Shown here: positions 8,587 to 17,331 of the stretch, piece by piece | How positions within the stretch are numbered: the stretch's first letter is position 1 | Layout: each line of letters begins with the position of its first letter | Assembly: GCF_032926325.1 (NCBI RefSeq) | Contig: NZ_CP136709.1 | Span: 347,501-411,500 of the forward strand | DNA length: 64,000 nucleotides | Reading direction: 5' to 3' | Source of the DNA: Aestuariibaculum lutulentum | GTDB lineage: Bacteria; Bacteroidota; Bacteroidia; Flavobacteriales; Flavobacteriaceae | Notes under the pieces: generated by a model | The model's database searches: none | Seen by the model: only the letters and a program-made list of their open reading frames with translations | What the model was told of the DNA's origin: nothing | Made by a program: the position numbers and the translations under genes

Positions 8587-11016
8587 CTAATCTTTAAATC
8601 GCTTTTTCAATTTACCAAACCAGCTTCGTTTCTTCGAATCTTCACCGTGATACCCGTATCCATAGCCATAGCCGTAACCATAGCCATACTTAGACTTCTG
8701 ACCGTAAAAATTATAAAGCAAACTAATATTCTTAACCTCTCCTTTTTTATATTTATCATTAATCTGCTTCAACATATCCTTCTTCGTATAATCCTGACGC
8801 ACCACATATAAGGTCGCATCAACATAAGGCATTAATTCCAGGGCATCCGATACCAAGCCGACTGGTGGCGTATCCAGAATGATATAGTCGTACTGTGTTT
8901 TTAAATCAGTAATTAAATCATGCATATAATCCCCAATCAATAATTCCGAAGGATTAGGCGGCACGGGGCCCGAAGTTATCACATCAAGATGATCCACTCC
9001 TGTCTCCTGAACAATATCTTTTAACGAGGCCTGACCGATTAAATAATTAACCGCTCCTACGTCATTTTTAATTTCAAAATCATCAAAGATTTTAGGCTTG
9101 CGCAAATCCAGACCTACCAACACCGTTTTTTTACCACTTAAAGCAAATACCGAAGCGATATTAATGGAGCAAAAGGTCTTTCCTTCCCCACTAATCGAAG
9201 AGGTTAATAATACGGTCTTAGCACCGGGCACCTCCTGCTTTTTATAGATAAACTGTAAACTGGTACGAATGGCACGAAAGGCTTCAGCCACCGGAGCGTT
9301 CGACTTTTTCAGCACCACCAGATTCGTATCGGTCTCACTGCGTCCCACAACCCCCAGTAAAGGAATTTTATTCAAACCTTCCAGGTCGGTTGGCTCATGG
9401 ATTTTTCTATCAAAAAAGGTGATGATAAAGGCTATTAAAATAACAGGAATAAAGGCTGCTATAACCGCAAACACATAGCGAATATTTAAATTCACCACAT
9501 TACGCCCCTGACCGATATCTTTAGCGGGTTCTATTAAAATAATATCAGACGTATTACTCGCCTTCACCAGATCGGCCTCACCTCGTTTCGCCAGATATAA
9601 ATTATAGGTATTCTGACTCAACAAATACTCGCGTTCAATCCCCATCAATTTTTGCTGATTCTCTGGTAGGGTAGAAAACTCACGTTCTAAAGCCGCTACA
9701 TTTCTATTTATAGTTTGAATCTGAAAACGGATATTCGCCTTGTTAGCCGATATACTTTCGTAAATAACCTGCTTCAATCCCTCAATCTTTCGGTTTAAAT
9801 CATCAAACACTGCAGCGTCACTTCGCACCGAATATTCCAGCTTGGATTTCTCTCCTGATAAATCTATAATTTTAGAAATAGCAGTGGTAATATTCCCATC
9901 ACCAATACCCTGAACAGCCGGGGCCGGAAAATTAGTAAAGTCTTTACTGGTCTCCAGATAGTTCTTCAACAAATCGTAATATAACAAAGATTCTTCAAGC
10001 GATTGCTTTTCGACATCATAGGCCTCGATTTTCTTTGTTAAGGTAGAACTTTCATTCTGAATATCATATATTTTAGTCTGCTGTTTAAAGTTATTCAGCG
10101 AATCGGCTTTTTCTCCAAGTTCGGCACGTACCCTGGCCAGTTGCTTATCGATGAAATTCACGGCGTTTATAGCATACTGGTTTTTACGATGCAACAAATC
10201 ACGATCTAAAATAAACACCGATGCATTTAAATAATCTACAATCTGAGCCTTGTTTCCATGGGTAAGCCTTAAGACCACCAAAGATCCTCCTTCACTCACT
10301 ACAGAAAACTGCCCCATAAACTGCGACACTGTCCCATTAAAACTATTGTACTGAATGTAAAATTCCTGATCCGGAACGATTCTGGCACCCGTCACTGTAA
10401 CCAGACTTCCCTTAAACACATCCAGATTTATATACTCATCAAATTTAAAAACCTGACTAAAAACCGATGCCGGCACCGGCACACGCTTTATCTCCTTGGT
10501 TTTAAAATTCTGAACCGACACCTGTTGTGCCTCTCCAAAATCATACGACAGTTCAAAGCGTTCCTCATCGAGAAGTTTTATTTTAATGGGGTGACCAATC
10601 ACCTGAAATGCGGTCTCATCACCAACAAACGTGAATGGCGTTCCCTTATATACATTCTGTTTACGAAAACGACCATCTTTTAAATAGTTTAAACATAAAT
10701 TCAGACTATCCACCACCTGCTCATGGTGTTTGCGAGACTTTAAGTTTAACAGCACATCCTGAATCTTACCAGAAATACCGCCATAATTAAAAATTAAATT
10801 GGTACTGGAAGTGAATAAGGGATTTTTATCATCCTGAATGGATATTGATGCACTTAGCGTATAGGGAAACTCACGACGTATGTTTTGCTGGTATACCACA
10901 TAAATACCTATTAAGGTCGCCAGGATAAACCATTTCCAATAGCTGATAACACGAAATATAAACGCTTTAAAATCGAAGTTAAGCCCATATTGTTGTGATG
11001 CATACTCTCCTTCCAT
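8587..11016 (-). CDS. Wzc-like polysaccharide co-polymerase with tyrosine autokinase domain
   Basis: An 809-residue inner-membrane protein. A first membrane segment lies at about 28-44, then a large periplasmic Wzz domain with coiled-coil stretches (about 285-470), then a second membrane segment at about 514-534. The cytoplasmic BY-kinase domain has Walker A SSISGEGKT (606-614), Walker A' VLVGLDLRKPK (632-642) and Walker B IILDTPPVGLVSD. It ends in a run of seven Tyr alternating with Gly, the autophosphorylated tail. BY-kinases control chain length and export of capsule or exopolysaccharide together with Wza. The gene begins 3 bases after the wza-like gene ends, so the two are one operon. Length and order fit the Bacteroidota fused form. 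Confidence 0.93.
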   Translation of the reverse strand: MEGEYASQQYGLNFDFKAFIFRVISYWKWFILATLIGIYVVYQQNIRREFPYTLSASISIQDDKNPLFTSSTNLIFNYGGISGKIQDVLLNLKSRKHHEQVVDSLNLCLNYLKDGRFRKQNVYKGTPFTFVGDETAFQVIGHPIKIKLLDEERFELSYDFGEAQQVSVQNFKTKEIKRVPVPASVFSQVFKFDEYINLDVFKGSLVTVTGARIVPDQEFYIQYNSFNGTVSQFMGQFSVVSEGGSLVVLRLTHGNKAQIVDYLNASVFILDRDLLHRKNQYAINAVNFIDKQLARVRAELGEKADSLNNFKQQTKIYDIQNESSTLTKKIEAYDVEKQSLEESLLYYDLLKNYLETSKDFTNFPAPAVQGIGDGNITTAISKIIDLSGEKSKLEYSVRSDAAVFDDLNRKIEGLKQVIYESISANKANIRFQIQTINRNVAALEREFSTLPENQQKLMGIEREYLLSQNTYNLYLAKRGEADLVKASNTSDIILIEPAKDIGQGRNVVNLNIRYVFAVIAAFIPVILIAFIITFFDRKIHEPTDLEGLNKIPLLGVVGRSETDTNLVVLKKSNAPVAEAFRAIRTSLQFIYKKQEVPGAKTVLLTSSISGEGKTFCSINIASVFALSGKKTVLVGLDLRKPKIFDDFEIKNDVGAVNYLIGQASLKDIVQETGVDHLDVITSGPVPPNPSELLIGDYMHDLITDLKTQYDYIILDTPPVGLVSDALELMPYVDATLYVVRQDYTKKDMLKQINDKYKKGEVKNISLLYNFYGQKSKYGYGYGYGYGYGYHGEDSKKRSWFGKLKKRFKD

Positions 11017-11019
11017 AGC

Positions 11020-11817
11020 TTATAAACTCTTAATAATAAAATAGGTACTCACCAATACCGAAAACACACTTACAATAGTCGTTAGGTTTTGCACAGCGGT
11101 TTGTCCGCCACCTAAAGCTTTACGTTTTAAAGGTTTCACCAGGATAATATCGTTAGGCTGAATATAATAGAACTCCGACTTCGTGGCATTAATATCGGTT
11201 AAATCGATATGATGAATCTTTTGTCCATGCGGATATTGTCGAATAATCATCACATCCCTACGGTCGCCCGTAACCCGTATATCTCCGGCATTGGCAATAG
11301 CCTCAAGAATATTAACACGATCTCTGTAAATAACACGCGTACCTGCTCCTATTTCTCCAAGGGTTGTATATTTTAATCCGGCTAACTTAACGGTTACAAA
11401 TATCTGTGCAGTTTCCTTAAAATACTGTGCTAAAAGCTCCTTTTTCACCATCGCTTCAATCTCTTCCACGGTATAGCCTAAAACATTGATCTGCCCCAAT
11501 ACAGGAAATTCGATATTACCATGTAAGTCTACCGTAAATCCATTAAAGAACATGGCTTGTTCAGAGTTGGTATTTCCCGTACCACTATTGGTGGGATTAA
11601 AAATTTGTACCAGTTCCTTATCCAAGGCCTTCACATTAATACTTAACACATCGTTAATCTGTACACGATAAGGTTTCGATAAGGCCTGTATTTGAAGAGA
11701 GTCGCTTGCCGAAGTTCTGCCCTTATCCTGAAGATACACAATATCCTTATTGGTTATACATGAGCTGCACAATACAGTCATAACAAGGCAGAAGATACCG
11801 AACAATTGTTTTATCAT
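11020..11817 (-). CDS. Wza-like polysaccharide export outer-membrane lipoprotein
   Basis: A 265-residue lipoprotein of the polysaccharide biosynthesis/export family. From the ATG at 11817 the signal peptide MIKQLFGIFCLVMTVLCSSC ends in a lipobox, so Cys 20 would be lipidated. A longer frame to 11907 would bury this signal and runs through the promoter, so it was rejected. A Poly_export domain (RVQINDVLSINVKALD, then FPVLGQINVLGYTVEEIE) and SLBB-like stretches follow, and a C-terminal hydrophobic helix ends the protein. It would form the outer-membrane channel working with the Wzc-like protein encoded 3 bases downstream. A consensus promoter lies just before it. Confidence 0.9.
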   Translation of the reverse strand: MIKQLFGIFCLVMTVLCSSCITNKDIVYLQDKGRTSASDSLQIQALSKPYRVQINDVLSINVKALDKELVQIFNPTNSGTGNTNSEQAMFFNGFTVDLHGNIEFPVLGQINVLGYTVEEIEAMVKKELLAQYFKETAQIFVTVKLAGLKYTTLGEIGAGTRVIYRDRVNILEAIANAGDIRVTGDRRDVMIIRQYPHGQKIHHIDLTDINATKSEFYYIQPNDIILVKPLKRKALGGGQTAVQNLTTIVSVFSVLVSTYFIIKSL

Positions 11818-11836
11818 ATGGAGCTTAGCTTTATCA

Positions 11837-11844
11837 CAAATATA
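11837..11844 (-). promoter_or_regulatory. -7 promoter box for the wza-wzc operon
   Basis: On the minus strand this reads TATATTTG, a perfect TAnnTTTG box. The predicted transcript start would lie near 11831, giving a leader of about 14 bases before the ATG at 11817. No clear TTG at -33 is seen. The box lies inside the extended frame and supports the shorter start. Confidence 0.6.
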
Positions 11845-11920
11845 ACTTTTAAGGGGGAAGTATAAAATATATACCCGTATTTTTGGTTTTTTATACGTTA
11901 TTTGCAAAAAATTATAGCTT

Positions 11921-13783
11921 TTGAATTACTTAACTGTCGAAAATATATCGAAATCCTACGGCGAACTTTCACTGTTTCAAGACATTTCATTTAGTATACA
12001 CAAAGACCAGAAAATAGCCTTTGTTGCTAAAAACGGAACGGGAAAAACCTCTATTTTACGTATTATTTCCGGTGAAGACACCCCGGACTCTGGTCAGGTG
12101 ATCTATCGAAAAGATATTACCGTGTCCTTCTTATCTCAGGATCCGCATTTTAATCCGGACCTTACTGTAGAAGAAACCATATTTGCCAGCGATAACGATA
12201 TTTTAAAAGTTATAGGAAATTACGAAAAGGCATTGGAAAACCCTGAAGATGCCGATGCTTACCAGAAAGCCTTCGAGCAAATGGAACTGCATCAGGCCTG
12301 GGACTTCGAAACCCAGTACAAGCAGATTCTTTTTAAATTGAAACTGGACAACTTACATCAGAAAGTGGGTTCGCTTTCCGGAGGTCAAAAAAAACGTCTG
12401 GCCTTAGCCAATGCCTTAATCAATAAACCCGATTTATTGATTCTGGATGAGCCTACCAACCATCTGGATCTGGAAATGATTGAATGGCTGGAAGCTTTCT
12501 TTGCCAAGGAAAACATCACCTTATTTATGGTGACACACGACCGTTACTTTTTAGAGCGCGTGTGTAATGAAATTATCGAACTTGATGAGGGGCAATTATA
12601 CAGCTATAAAGGCAACTACTCCTACTATTTAGAAAAACGCGAAGCGCGCATCGAGCAATTCGAAACCGAAACCGGCAAAGCCAAACAGCTCTTTAAAAAG
12701 GAACTGGAGTGGATGCGTCGCCAACCAAAAGCACGTACCACCAAATCGAAATCACGCATCGACGATTTTAGCGATATCAAGCACCGTGCACATCAGCGCC
12801 GTAAAGACCATCAGGTGCAACTGGAATTGAATATGGAACGTCTGGGCAGTAAGATTCTGGAGTTCCATAAAGTCTCGAAAGCCTTTAAGGAGAAAATCAT
12901 TTTAGACAAGTTCGACTATACCTTTCAAAAAGGCGAGCGTGTGGGGATTATTGGTAAAAACGGAACCGGCAAAACGTCCTTCCTGAACATTCTTACCCAA
13001 ACTGCAGAGCCCGATGGAGGAAAAGTGATTTTAGGTGAAACCGTGAAGTTTGGTTACTACACCCAGAATGGTATTGAAATAAAACCTGAACAAAAGGTTA
13101 TTGATGTCATCCGCGAGTTTGGCGATTACATCCCTTTAAAAAAAGGAAGACAAATTAGTGCGCAACAACTTCTAGAACGTTTTTTATTCAGCAGAAAAAA
13201 ACAATACGACTTTGTTGAGAAACTAAGTGGCGGGGAACGTAAACGTTTATATTTATGTACGGTGCTTATTCAGAATCCTAACTTTTTAATTCTCGATGAG
13301 CCTACCAACGATTTAGATATCGTCACCCTTAATGTACTGGAAAGCTTCCTAATGGACTTCCAAGGTTGTATTATTGTGGTATCGCACGACCGTTACTTTA
13401 TGGATAAAGTTGTAGACCACCTCTTAGTCTTTAAGGGTGAAGGTGAGATTGAAGATTTTCCTGGAAACTACACCGACTACCGTGTGTATGAAGACAGTCA
13501 GCCTGTCGAGCCAACGGTTACTGAAGATAAAAAAGAAAAGAAATCCTGGAAACAGAATGAAGCGAGTAAGCTGAGTTATAATGAGGAAAAGGAGCTTAAA
13601 AACATAGAGAGTAAACTGAATTCCTTAGCTTACGACAAAAAGGAGATGGAAGCTAAATTCAATAATCCGGATTTAACTCAAGATGAAATTAATGAGCTGT
13701 CTTTAAAACTTCAGGATATTATTGATGCCATTGAAGCCAAGGAAGAACGCTGGTTTGAGTTATCGTCTAAACTGGAAGAGTAA
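11921..13783 (+). CDS. ABC-F family ATPase (Uup-like)
   Basis: A 620-residue soluble protein with two ABC domains and no membrane segments. Domain 1 has Walker A AKNGTGKTS, signature LSGGQKKR and DEPTNHLD. Domain 2 has Walker A GKNGTGKTS, signature LSGGERKR and DEPTNDLD. A charged linker near residues 240-300 (KELEWMRRQPKARTTKSKSR) is the ABC-F linker, and a C-terminal coiled coil (about 540-620) matches Uup. ABC-F proteins act on the ribosome or on branched DNA, not in transport. The start codon appears to be TTG at 11921, as it gives MNYLTVENISKSYGE, the expected beginning, and no ATG fits. The gene diverges from the wza-like operon. Confidence 0.9.
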   Translation: MNYLTVENISKSYGELSLFQDISFSIHKDQKIAFVAKNGTGKTSILRIISGEDTPDSGQVIYRKDITVSFLSQDPHFNPDLTVEETIFASDNDILKVIGNYEKALENPEDADAYQKAFEQMELHQAWDFETQYKQILFKLKLDNLHQKVGSLSGGQKKRLALANALINKPDLLILDEPTNHLDLEMIEWLEAFFAKENITLFMVTHDRYFLERVCNEIIELDEGQLYSYKGNYSYYLEKREARIEQFETETGKAKQLFKKELEWMRRQPKARTTKSKSRIDDFSDIKHRAHQRRKDHQVQLELNMERLGSKILEFHKVSKAFKEKIILDKFDYTFQKGERVGIIGKNGTGKTSFLNILTQTAEPDGGKVILGETVKFGYYTQNGIEIKPEQKVIDVIREFGDYIPLKKGRQISAQQLLERFLFSRKKQYDFVEKLSGGERKRLYLCTVLIQNPNFLILDEPTNDLDIVTLNVLESFLMDFQGCIIVVSHDRYFMDKVVDHLLVFKGEGEIEDFPGNYTDYRVYEDSQPVEPTVTEDKKEKKSWKQNEASKLSYNEEKELKNIESKLNSLAYDKKEMEAKFNNPDLTQDEINELSLKLQDIIDAIEAKEERWFELSSKLEE

Positions 13784-13900
13784 AACAAGATTGAGATTCC
13801 GAAATCGAAGATTCAGAGTAGCTAATCAAGTTCGGAATGGCAGCACTTTTTGTTATTCTGAATTTATTTCAGCATCTTTTTAGTTCAAGTATCATACCTT
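13784..13900. repeat. Degenerate repeat remnant after the ABC-F gene
   Basis: The gap holds fragments related to the local palindromic repeat (ATTCCGAAATCGAAGATTC, GTTCGGAATGGCA, TTCTGAATTTATTTCAGCAT). The pieces look decayed. The copy at its right end shares the TTCAGCAT core with 14689-14704. Confidence 0.4.
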
Positions 13901-14665
13901 ATGAAATACCAAGTTTCACAATACCTGAAATTCTTAATCCGCTCCAGCAATCAGCATGGGGTGCACTCCCCTTTTGTATACAATTTAGTTACTAAATGCT
14001 TTTACGACCGTAAAACCTACCCTGTATACAAAATTATTACTGCTTACAAAAAGGCATTAACGAACAACAAAGAAAGCATCACCATCACCGATTTAGGAGC
14101 CGGTTCCCTTACTACCAATCAAAATACCAGACCCATTAGGTCGATTGCCAAACATTCCGGCACCTCATTAAAGCGTGCTAAATTATTATACCGCTTAGTG
14201 AATTATCTAGAATGCCTGTCGGTTTTAGAACTAGGAACCTCTTTAGGTATAGGAACTCATGCCTTGGCATTAGGAGAAAACTCAAAGATTACGACCGTTG
14301 AAGGTTGCCCGAATATTTATAATTTCACTAAGGAAAACCTGAAAAGTTTTACGAATACCACACTAATACATTCCGACTTTAGTTCGGCTATTGAAAACCT
14401 AAAATCAAATGCCTACGATCTGGTGTTCTTTGATGGCCATCACACAAAACAGCCGACTTTAGCTTATTTTGAAGCTTTATTAGAATCAACCCACAACGAT
14501 TCGGTATTTATTTTTGACGACATTTACTGGTCTGAAGATATGACTGAAGCCTGGGAAACCATTAAACAGCATCCTAAAGTAAAAGTGACTATCGACACCT
14601 TTTACTGGGGGTTTGTGTTCTTTAGAAAAGAACAGGAGAAGGAACATTTTACTATTCGGGTTTAG
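13901..14665 (+). CDS. Class I SAM-dependent methyltransferase
   Basis: A 254-residue protein. The SAM-binding motif I is in VLELGTSLGIGTHALAL (about residues 107-123), an acidic residue ends the next strand (TTVEGC), and YDLVFFDGHHTK (about 185-196) is the motif IV-like strand. The overall layout resembles catechol-O-methyltransferase-like enzymes, and similar proteins occur in many flavobacteria. The substrate is unknown. The gene stands alone, on the same strand as the ABC-F gene but 117 bases after it, with decayed repeat sequence between. No promoter box was recognised. Confidence 0.8.
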   Translation: MKYQVSQYLKFLIRSSNQHGVHSPFVYNLVTKCFYDRKTYPVYKIITAYKKALTNNKESITITDLGAGSLTTNQNTRPIRSIAKHSGTSLKRAKLLYRLVNYLECLSVLELGTSLGIGTHALALGENSKITTVEGCPNIYNFTKENLKSFTNTTLIHSDFSSAIENLKSNAYDLVFFDGHHTKQPTLAYFEALLESTHNDSVFIFDDIYWSEDMTEAWETIKQHPKVKVTIDTFYWGFVFFRKEQEKEHFTIRV

Positions 14666-14911
14666 ACTTCTGGAATTAGATACTGAAATAAATTCAGCAT
14701 GACAAAAAAAAGAGCTATTTAAAAGCCGTCATTACGAACAATACGATAGTAGCGTGAAGCAATCTTTCGAAAGGAAACTCAAATTTGACAGATTACTGCA
14801 GTCGTGCCTTCTTCGTAATGACGTTCTCACAACAAAATGAGATGCTGAAAGGTTAGAAGCTGAAACGACCCTTCGACAAGCTCAGTGTGACATCTTCAGC
14901 ATGACAAAAAC
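14666..14911. repeat. Repeat-bearing gap with a 97-base palindromic unit
   Basis: The gap after the methyltransferase gene holds two repeat types. The first is a unit at 14727-14823 ending in perfect 12-base inverted repeats: CGTCATTACGAA at 14727-14738 and TTCGTAATGACG at 14812-14823. The second is the local palindromic repeat at 14868-14907 (CCTTCGACAAGCTCAGTGTG, then TTCAGCATGACA), with a partial copy at 14689-14704. No ORF is credible here. Confidence 0.7.
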
Positions 14912-14946
14912 AAAAAACTCAGAGCTAGAAGCCCTGAGTTTTTTTG
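14912..14946. terminator. Hairpin terminator at 3' end of the OmpA-like gene
   Basis: AAAAAACTCAG pairs with CTGAGTTTTTT around an 11-base loop. A-runs and T-runs on both sides would let it stop transcripts from either direction, from the methyltransferase gene (+) and from the OmpA-like gene (-). Confidence 0.8.
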
Positions 14947-14975
14947 TACCTAAGAATATAATATATATCTAATAC

Positions 14976-17129
14976 TTACTTCACTAAGTTAATCTCTACA
15001 CGACGGTTATTTGCTCGTCCTTCTTTTGTAGCATTACTGTCTTTTGGCATGCTTTCTCCAAAGCCTTTAACGGATAGCCTTCCTGAAGCAATACCCTTTT
15101 CAATTAAATAGTTCATTACAGAACTTGCGCGCCCTTCTGAAAGTTTCATATTGTTCGCTTCGCTACCAACACTATCGGTATGCCCTTCGATTGAGAATTT
15201 AGCGTTTGGATATTCATTAAGAATAGCAATTATATCATTTAAAACGCTTTCTGACGCCGATTTAATTGTGGTTTTACCTGTTTCAAACAAAATGGTTTTT
15301 GCATAGTTGTTAAGTGCCTTCTGCACCGCTTCGGTAACTTCAGGACAACCATTATTAGCTACTGTACCAAAGTTCTCAGGGCAATTATCATCTTTATCAT
15401 ACACCCCGTCTCCATCTGTATCTAATGGGCAACCATTATTTTCAGGAACACCAGGCTCATCAACACATTTATCATCTTTATCTAAAATACCGTCACCATC
15501 AGTATCAGGACAACCCTGCTGTTCTACTGGTCCTGCAACATCCGGACAATCATCTTCATTATCTAAAACACCATCAGCATCCGCATCGCCCCACGGACAA
15601 CCGTTATTTTCAACTGGTCCTGCGACATCCGGACAGTTATCTTCATTATCTAAAACACCATCAGCATCCGCATCTCCCCATGGACAACCGTTATTCTCAG
15701 CTGGTCCTGCTTCTTTAGGACATCCGTCTAACTTATCGATAACACCGTCACCATCCTTATCTTTGGTTTTCCCCTGATAAACCGGAATTTTAATTCCCGC
15801 ATACACATCGGCTCCTTTGGTATCATCACTTATTAAAGCTGAAATCACAGAACCCGAACCGATATATAGTGGTCCGGCACGTAAGCCTGTTCCCATTTGA
15901 AACCCGATATTCTGAACCACACTTAAGGGCAAGTAAAAACTAAACCACTTGCTTTCGAAACGTGGCGCCAGCGAAACTATATTAGAGACATGACTAGTGT
16001 TTAATTTATCTTTTGACACCAGAGATAAATCGGTATTTAAATTTACATAGAATTTACTACTGAAACTCCAGTCTGCATTAAAATGTAATGCCGTTGGCAA
16101 ATAAGTTTTATACCCTGTTTTGCTACTTATATTATTGTAATGATCATTCAGGAAACTACTAACATCATCTGCATTATCGAAATCATCTTCACTTACATTT
16201 GCGGCATTAATGTCGTATACATCTTCCTGACCTTCTTTATACTTTATGGCTCCAATATCGGTAATGGATAAGCCCAGTTTTAATTGATACTTGTTTTTAT
16301 CTTTACGAACATAAGTCTCTCCCTGTGCATTGGTTGACACATAATCGTTGTAATGTGGTCTCCATTCATATACAAACCCCAGGTCGGCACCAAAACCACT
16401 GGCTTTAGGAATTTCGTAATCGTAATTATCATTGTCTAATTCAGCGTAACGCCCATAAGTTAATTGTCCGGTTGTAGTAATACTACCTGAATCCGGTCCC
16501 GCACCATCGGCATCATAAAGGACAGAAACATTCTTTCCGGTAGCATAGGCACTTCCTCCTCCTTGTAAATATTTCAAGGTAAGACCTCCTTTTACAAAGT
16601 GCTCCTCTTCGTTAAATAATACTCTGGCATAAGTAATTCCTAATTCGCCCCAAGCCTGACCGAAAGCATTAAAATCGCCTTCGTTCACCATGAAATCATC
16701 GGTTTCATCGTTATCAATTTCATCAATGGTATTACCGTTTATATCATTTACATTAACAAATGATCGCGCTCTGGTAAAAATCGCCAGGGAACTTTTTTCA
16801 GTTAAATTAAACATGAATGATGGTCCCATAACATCAACATTCAGCTCCCCGTTATTGCTTTCGCTGGGATGTTTTTTTGAATCCAAATCAAAATCGTAAT
16901 CCCCTTTTAAGGCATCTAAAATATTTACACCATAGTAATCATTTCCTCCAAAACCACTAACCCCAATAAAGTTAATGTCGGTTTTAAAACGAGAATCTGT
17001 TGCATTGGCCGGGTTAACAATCACACTGTTAACGCCACTATAATTATCGGCTAAAAACCCCTGAAACGATTGTGATCTGGCACACCAGGAGCCCAGTACA
17101 AGCACCAAAAAAATTGTAATTTTTCTCAT
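14976..17129 (-). CDS. OmpA family protein with N-terminal DUF5723-like barrel and thrombospondin type 3 repeats
   Basis: A 717-residue envelope protein. The ATG at 17129 gives the signal peptide MRKITIFLVLVLGSWCARSQ; a longer frame to 17195 crosses a good promoter and was rejected. The first 450 or so residues look like an outer-membrane barrel (DUF5723-like start NYSGVNSVIVNPAN). Next come about five calcium-binding thrombospondin type 3 repeats (DADGVLDNEDNCPDVAGP pattern). The C-terminus is an OmpA domain (FSIEGHTDSVGSEANNMKLS...RANNRRVEINL) that should bind peptidoglycan. It probably links the outer membrane to the wall. Two of the repeats are almost identical at the DNA level (15541-15700). 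It is monocistronic. Confidence 0.88.
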   Translation of the reverse strand: MRKITIFLVLVLGSWCARSQSFQGFLADNYSGVNSVIVNPANATDSRFKTDINFIGVSGFGGNDYYGVNILDALKGDYDFDLDSKKHPSESNNGELNVDVMGPSFMFNLTEKSSLAIFTRARSFVNVNDINGNTIDEIDNDETDDFMVNEGDFNAFGQAWGELGITYARVLFNEEEHFVKGGLTLKYLQGGGSAYATGKNVSVLYDADGAGPDSGSITTTGQLTYGRYAELDNDNYDYEIPKASGFGADLGFVYEWRPHYNDYVSTNAQGETYVRKDKNKYQLKLGLSITDIGAIKYKEGQEDVYDINAANVSEDDFDNADDVSSFLNDHYNNISSKTGYKTYLPTALHFNADWSFSSKFYVNLNTDLSLVSKDKLNTSHVSNIVSLAPRFESKWFSFYLPLSVVQNIGFQMGTGLRAGPLYIGSGSVISALISDDTKGADVYAGIKIPVYQGKTKDKDGDGVIDKLDGCPKEAGPAENNGCPWGDADADGVLDNEDNCPDVAGPVENNGCPWGDADADGVLDNEDDCPDVAGPVEQQGCPDTDGDGILDKDDKCVDEPGVPENNGCPLDTDGDGVYDKDDNCPENFGTVANNGCPEVTEAVQKALNNYAKTILFETGKTTIKSASESVLNDIIAILNEYPNAKFSIEGHTDSVGSEANNMKLSEGRASSVMNYLIEKGIASGRLSVKGFGESMPKDSNATKEGRANNRRVEINLVK

Positions 17130-17160
17130 AAACTGTTGGTTTTGTTTAAATTCACTTATA

Positions 17161-17191
17161 CAAACGTATCTTTTTCTTACATTGAAAACAA
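17161..17191 (-). promoter_or_regulatory. Promoter of the OmpA-like gene
   Basis: On the minus strand a -7 box TACGTTTG (17161-17168) follows a TTG (17189-17191) after a 20-base spacer, matching the Bacteroidota TTG-N17-23-TAnnTTTG pattern. The transcript would start near 17154, about 25 bases before the ATG at 17129. Confidence 0.7.
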
Positions 17192-17331
17192 GCAAAATTC
17201 AATTAATAACATAAACACAACACGGGATCATTGTACATTGGTTTAGCTTTTTAAAATTCGAACAAATCATTTTAAGTTTTGACATATAACCCATAATTTC
17301 GTATCATCCCAAAAAGTTTTAAAATAAACTT

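Noticed and set aside
14666..14911. Insertion sequence or transposase remnant
   Set aside because: No transposase-like frame was found inside or around the palindromic unit, so it was called a repeat only.
15307..15777. Open frames antisense to the OmpA-like gene
   Set aside because: They are shadows of the thrombospondin type 3 repeats and follow the base composition of that region, not of coding genes.
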